From: Arenicola marina
Taxonomy: Eukaryota; Annelida; Polychaeta; Arenicolidae
Assembly: GCA_964019135.1 (NCBI GenBank)
Contig: OZ025265.1
Location: 26,883,143 to 26,947,142 of the forward strand
Length of the DNA: 64,000 nt
Direction: 5' to 3'
Shown: piece after piece, positions 60,334 to 64,000 of the stretch
Layout of the letters: the number at the start of each line of letters is the position of its first letter
Numbering within the stretch: the first letter of the stretch is position 1
Made by a program: the position numbers and the translations under genes
Notes under the pieces: generated by a model
Seen by the model: only the letters and a program-made list of their open reading frames with translations
The model's database searches: none
What the model was told of the DNA's origin: nothing

Positions 60334-63300
60334 CATTCAATCATTCATTAACTTTTGTTACCGTTTTCTTGTGTACAAGTATGTTAACATACAGCGAAAC
60401 TATATAACGACTCTTTTCCCAAAAATATTACTTCATTAAATATATATATTGTATTACGCACTCGGTTACTTTCTTAACAGTCTGCAAACCCGATTTACTT
60501 CACTTGAAAAAGACAAGACCGATATTTGTTCTAACAAACGATCATGTCAATTGTGACACATGTGTAGTACGGATCACATCTATATTATTTACAAGTCATT
60601 TAATTTTCTCGTACACCGTTCGTTCAACGGGGGTGTATGTTTTTATATATCTAGCATGAACACGTTATTCATCGTTGTGTCATCTACAATAAGTAAAATC
60701 GTATGCAAATGATTACTATCCACAGACATATGTTACAGTGAATACACACACACACAATACTTACAGCTTTTTACTTTTGCGGTTGACTATTGAGTACATA
60801 GATGTGACATGATATTTATTTCACACATGTTACATTAAGTATAAACTTGATGTTATGTTGAATACAAAAAGTGACATCTTTCTTCTTCGTTGTCTTTCAA
60901 ATTACACGAATGTAACAAACTCGATGACGGCATGTAACTGACAGAATTCTACCTTTTGGTTTTACATGTGTCCACCAAACCAGTTAACATATCATACGTG
61001 ATGGCACTTGCGGATCAAACGTTTCATGTTCGCGATATACACATGCGTAACACGCGTCAATCTGTTGATTCAATAACTTGTTAACTTTATTAATACTTCC
61101 ATTTGTAACTAGTCATAGGTGTAAGTGTATAACGGTTTACTGTGCGCCAGAGGAAAGAGAGTGGTAAGTAAAATGAGTTAAACTCAGTACAAATGTTAAT
61201 AGTTTAAAAATAAAAAAATAAGCATTCGTTTCATGTAGATAAAACCTAAATGTTATAAATCAACTAAACATATTGTTACATTCTCGCAGGAGACGAGTGG
61301 ACCCTGAAATTTCTTTCAGGGTAGCTTAAGGTAAGATTAATTAGATACTAGAAGTATCAATTCATGTAGGAAGTTAAGGGTTCTAAAAATTACATTACCA
61401 TACATTCCTACATAATCTGGTTGAGTAAGAGTAAGAAAACTGTTTTGGGAAATGTGTAATAAAACCAAACTGAATACTGATTCATTGTCCTTGACATCAC
61501 AACTCAAGAGAATTCTATTCTATCTGTTTAACTTCTTGATGTATAAAAAAAAAAAAAAGAGGATACATACTCCCAGTTTTGACATACCTTCTACGCAGAG
61601 AGAAAACACGAGTTAGATACGTCATACATTGCACCAAGATATACCAAAAAAGACAGATAACTCATTCGTTATATTTATGTTAGTGTTTGCTATGACAACT
61701 ACTTAATACGATCCTCTTTCTAAGTTTAGAATGTATGTTACGAGATAAAGTAAATGATATGTTTCATTCATCTCTTTGTATGGTTACAAACTGATGATTT
61801 ATTCCGTTTACAACATGTTCTCTCAGAATACTCGCGTGAGTTTTATTGTAATCAACAGTATTAGGTTTATATTATCCATATGTTGTGTTATGTTCCAAAT
61901 GTTATTCATTTGATAAACTCTTCTCAGTCATGAGTCTATTCAATACTTCTCTACGCACCGTAGTTTAGAATGTATCTGATTATACCGGTGAATTCAATTC
62001 ATTAAATTCGCACATACATCACGTTGGCTTCGCTATTTTTTATGTCTAATTACTTCTCTCTTACTTCATTGCAGATATGTTGTCACCACAAATATCGTTG
62101 TTTTCGGAATTGCAATGTTCACTAAATAAAATTTAAGAACTTGTCATGATTGTGTAGAATTAGTACTTGCCTGTTGCTAACGCTATTTCAATAGCGAAGT
62201 TCTTTTACCGCAAATGCTACTCACTAAAAATTACATGGCAGTGTTTATACTCACTTCCTAATTCGTTAACGTGATGACGACTTTTAATTCAGTTCACATT
62301 CGCGATACACGCACGCGTAACACGCGTCAATCTGTTGATTCAATAACTTGTTAACTTTATGAAACATGACATTCTACAAGACTAGTTGCATAGTTGTAAG
62401 TGTATGTGTAAACCGAGACGTATTGCAATAAGGTAAATGGATGTTTCACAAATATATGATACATGCATAACTTATTGTGTTACTGTAACACTTGATAGTT
62501 TAAAAAATATATAAACACGTGACGGAAAACGAATACTTCATACATACAATACGTAAAATATCATTTTTAAAGTTGATGCATTCACTTTTATAATCACTTT
62601 TGCAGATGGTTTAAAGTCTTGTTGAAACCTACGAATGAGTTGTGACGTGGTGACATATGAAATTTGTGAGTTATTTAAATTACGCTAAAGTTAATTGTTG
62701 ACTACGTTCCTTGACATGGATGGATACGGTTATTGTTGGTAAAATTTATGTTAGTATGTGTTTTTACTTTAGCGGCTTTTAAAAGTGCAATAAAAACAAA
62801 TAAAGTTCAATACAATACATTTTTAACATATATGTTACTTTACACTGACTTAACGAGTAACAATGTTCAAACTTACAGATTAATTCCTTTAACGGTGTAT
62901 GAGTTATATGAATGCGACGTTGGTTGCAGATGTCACAAGCAAATGCAACTGCTTCTTTTAATGAACTAGAAAAGCGGTCATACACCATAATAGTTTTCAC
63001 TTGACGGAGTAACAGCAAAATAACCTAATAGGAATATTGTGAGTGTATGGTGTATGGAGGGAGCCAGTCGCTCTTTCCCCAAACTCGTTTAAACGTGCCG
63101 TCGGATGTGGGGTGCTCGTAACATTGGTAACTCCAATGCAATAAAAAACCCACAGACACTCCCCAAGAACGTGTATAGCAATGACATAGGCGATTGATGT
63201 TATACCCTTCACCCTCCCTACCTTCTTTTGGATGCATATGCAAGCAAACAGAACGTCGGCTACAGAGGTCAAGGGGTTGCCAACATAAAGAAACAACTAA

Positions 63301-64000
63301 TTAACTCATCTCTCCCGTTTTATATAGGTCCTGAACAAACAGATGACTAAATGTCAATGACGTCACCATTCACTCCATTATGATTTTAAAACTGCATCGT
63401 TGACGAAGAGGGCAGGTGTAGCATGGGAGTCACGTGTTCAGAATCGTCAGTGAATAGATGGGGGAGAGAAAGGGGGGCAGGGGGAAGGGTGGACCTATAA
63501 CACAAGCTTCTTATGTTTCCATCAGTACACAATGACGCCTCGTATCATATACAACAGTGAATTTTACTGCCACCACATAGTAATCAGCTGCCACGCCTAG
63601 TTATCTAGGAGGGGAAGGTATAATGAAATGCCCACAGGCGGTTGTTGAAGAGGTTAACCCATTGACCTTTCCGGCCGACGTATTAATGGCTTGCAGATAA
63701 ATAATACCTGAGGTGAAGAGCATAAAGCCCGCTTATTACTATCGAAATAATAGACTGACTCATCAAACAACTGTCATAACTCTTCTCCCTCGCGACAAAA
63801 GGACGCCAACCGGGCGCTTGTCTCCACGACTTGTTTGTTCGAACGTTTATAGATGCATCCTTATTACATCGGCGACAGTTGAATAATGTTACAACCGAAA
63901 CTAAAATTAAGGTGATTATTCCTTCCGATAGTTAACAATATATCACAGCGACACTTCCAAACTTGTGCGTACACAGACCGTCGGCCAATACCCCGCCAAA
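60334..64000. repeat. Giant inverted repeat, right arm (runs off the window)
   Basis: Reverse complement of 53030-56699. The same small frames appear mirrored on the minus strand. Whether the protease and PC4-like region is also mirrored beyond 64000 cannot be seen. Confidence 0.95.

Overview
This window looks like intergenic DNA from an animal nuclear genome, most likely a marine invertebrate. The evidence is a 5'-truncated L1/Tx1-type LINE, tRNA-derived SINEs, Maverick/Polinton-type gene relics, many kinds of cut-and-paste transposon ends, long minisatellites, and dozens of poly-G/poly-C runs. I cannot name the species. No operon-like or bacterial organisation is present. Most long open frames are accidental, because they run through tandem repeats whose unit length or composition excludes stop codons.

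Layout. 0.7-3.5 kb: a 19-bp minisatellite, a 28-bp minisatellite and a tRNA-SINE that splits the array. 7-10.2 kb: short inverted-repeat elements, an AT-rich 28-bp array and a small MULE derivative with a 9-bp target duplication and a transposase relic. 10.9-14.8 kb: a 3.9-kb element with long terminal inverted repeats (TIRs), a TA target duplication and subterminal arrays of a 12-bp palindrome. 15.2-19.3 kb: a 105-bp satellite with dimeric higher-order structure. 20.5-23.45 kb: the LINE, on the minus strand. 27.1-27.6 kb: the best candidate for an ordinary host coding exon, 158 aa and unrecognised. 29.4-29.9 kb: a fold-back element.

30.3-47.5 kb is a nest of transposons. A TTA-flanked element (C) contains element E (9-bp duplication) and two adjacent copies, A and B, of a 1.1-kb element. 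B is split by a 12.9-kb element (D) that has ~415-bp TIRs and a 4-bp TCAT duplication. Copy A preserves the unsplit sequence, so the insertion can be read directly. D carries its own tandem arrays, including a 58-bp minisatellite with an ~8-unit higher-order repeat.

49.8-50.5 kb is a 61-bp minisatellite. From 51.2 kb to the window end is a virus-like region. On the minus strand it has an adenain-type cysteine protease fragment and an open 234-aa frame with two tandem PC4/SUB1-like single-stranded-DNA-binding domains. It continues into a near-perfect inverted repeat with arms of at least 3.67 kb around a 3.6-kb spacer. The spacer holds a Polinton-type integrase fossil. The association of a double-PC4 protein, a Polinton-type protease and very long inverted repeats is the least familiar thing here and the best candidate for an undescribed element.
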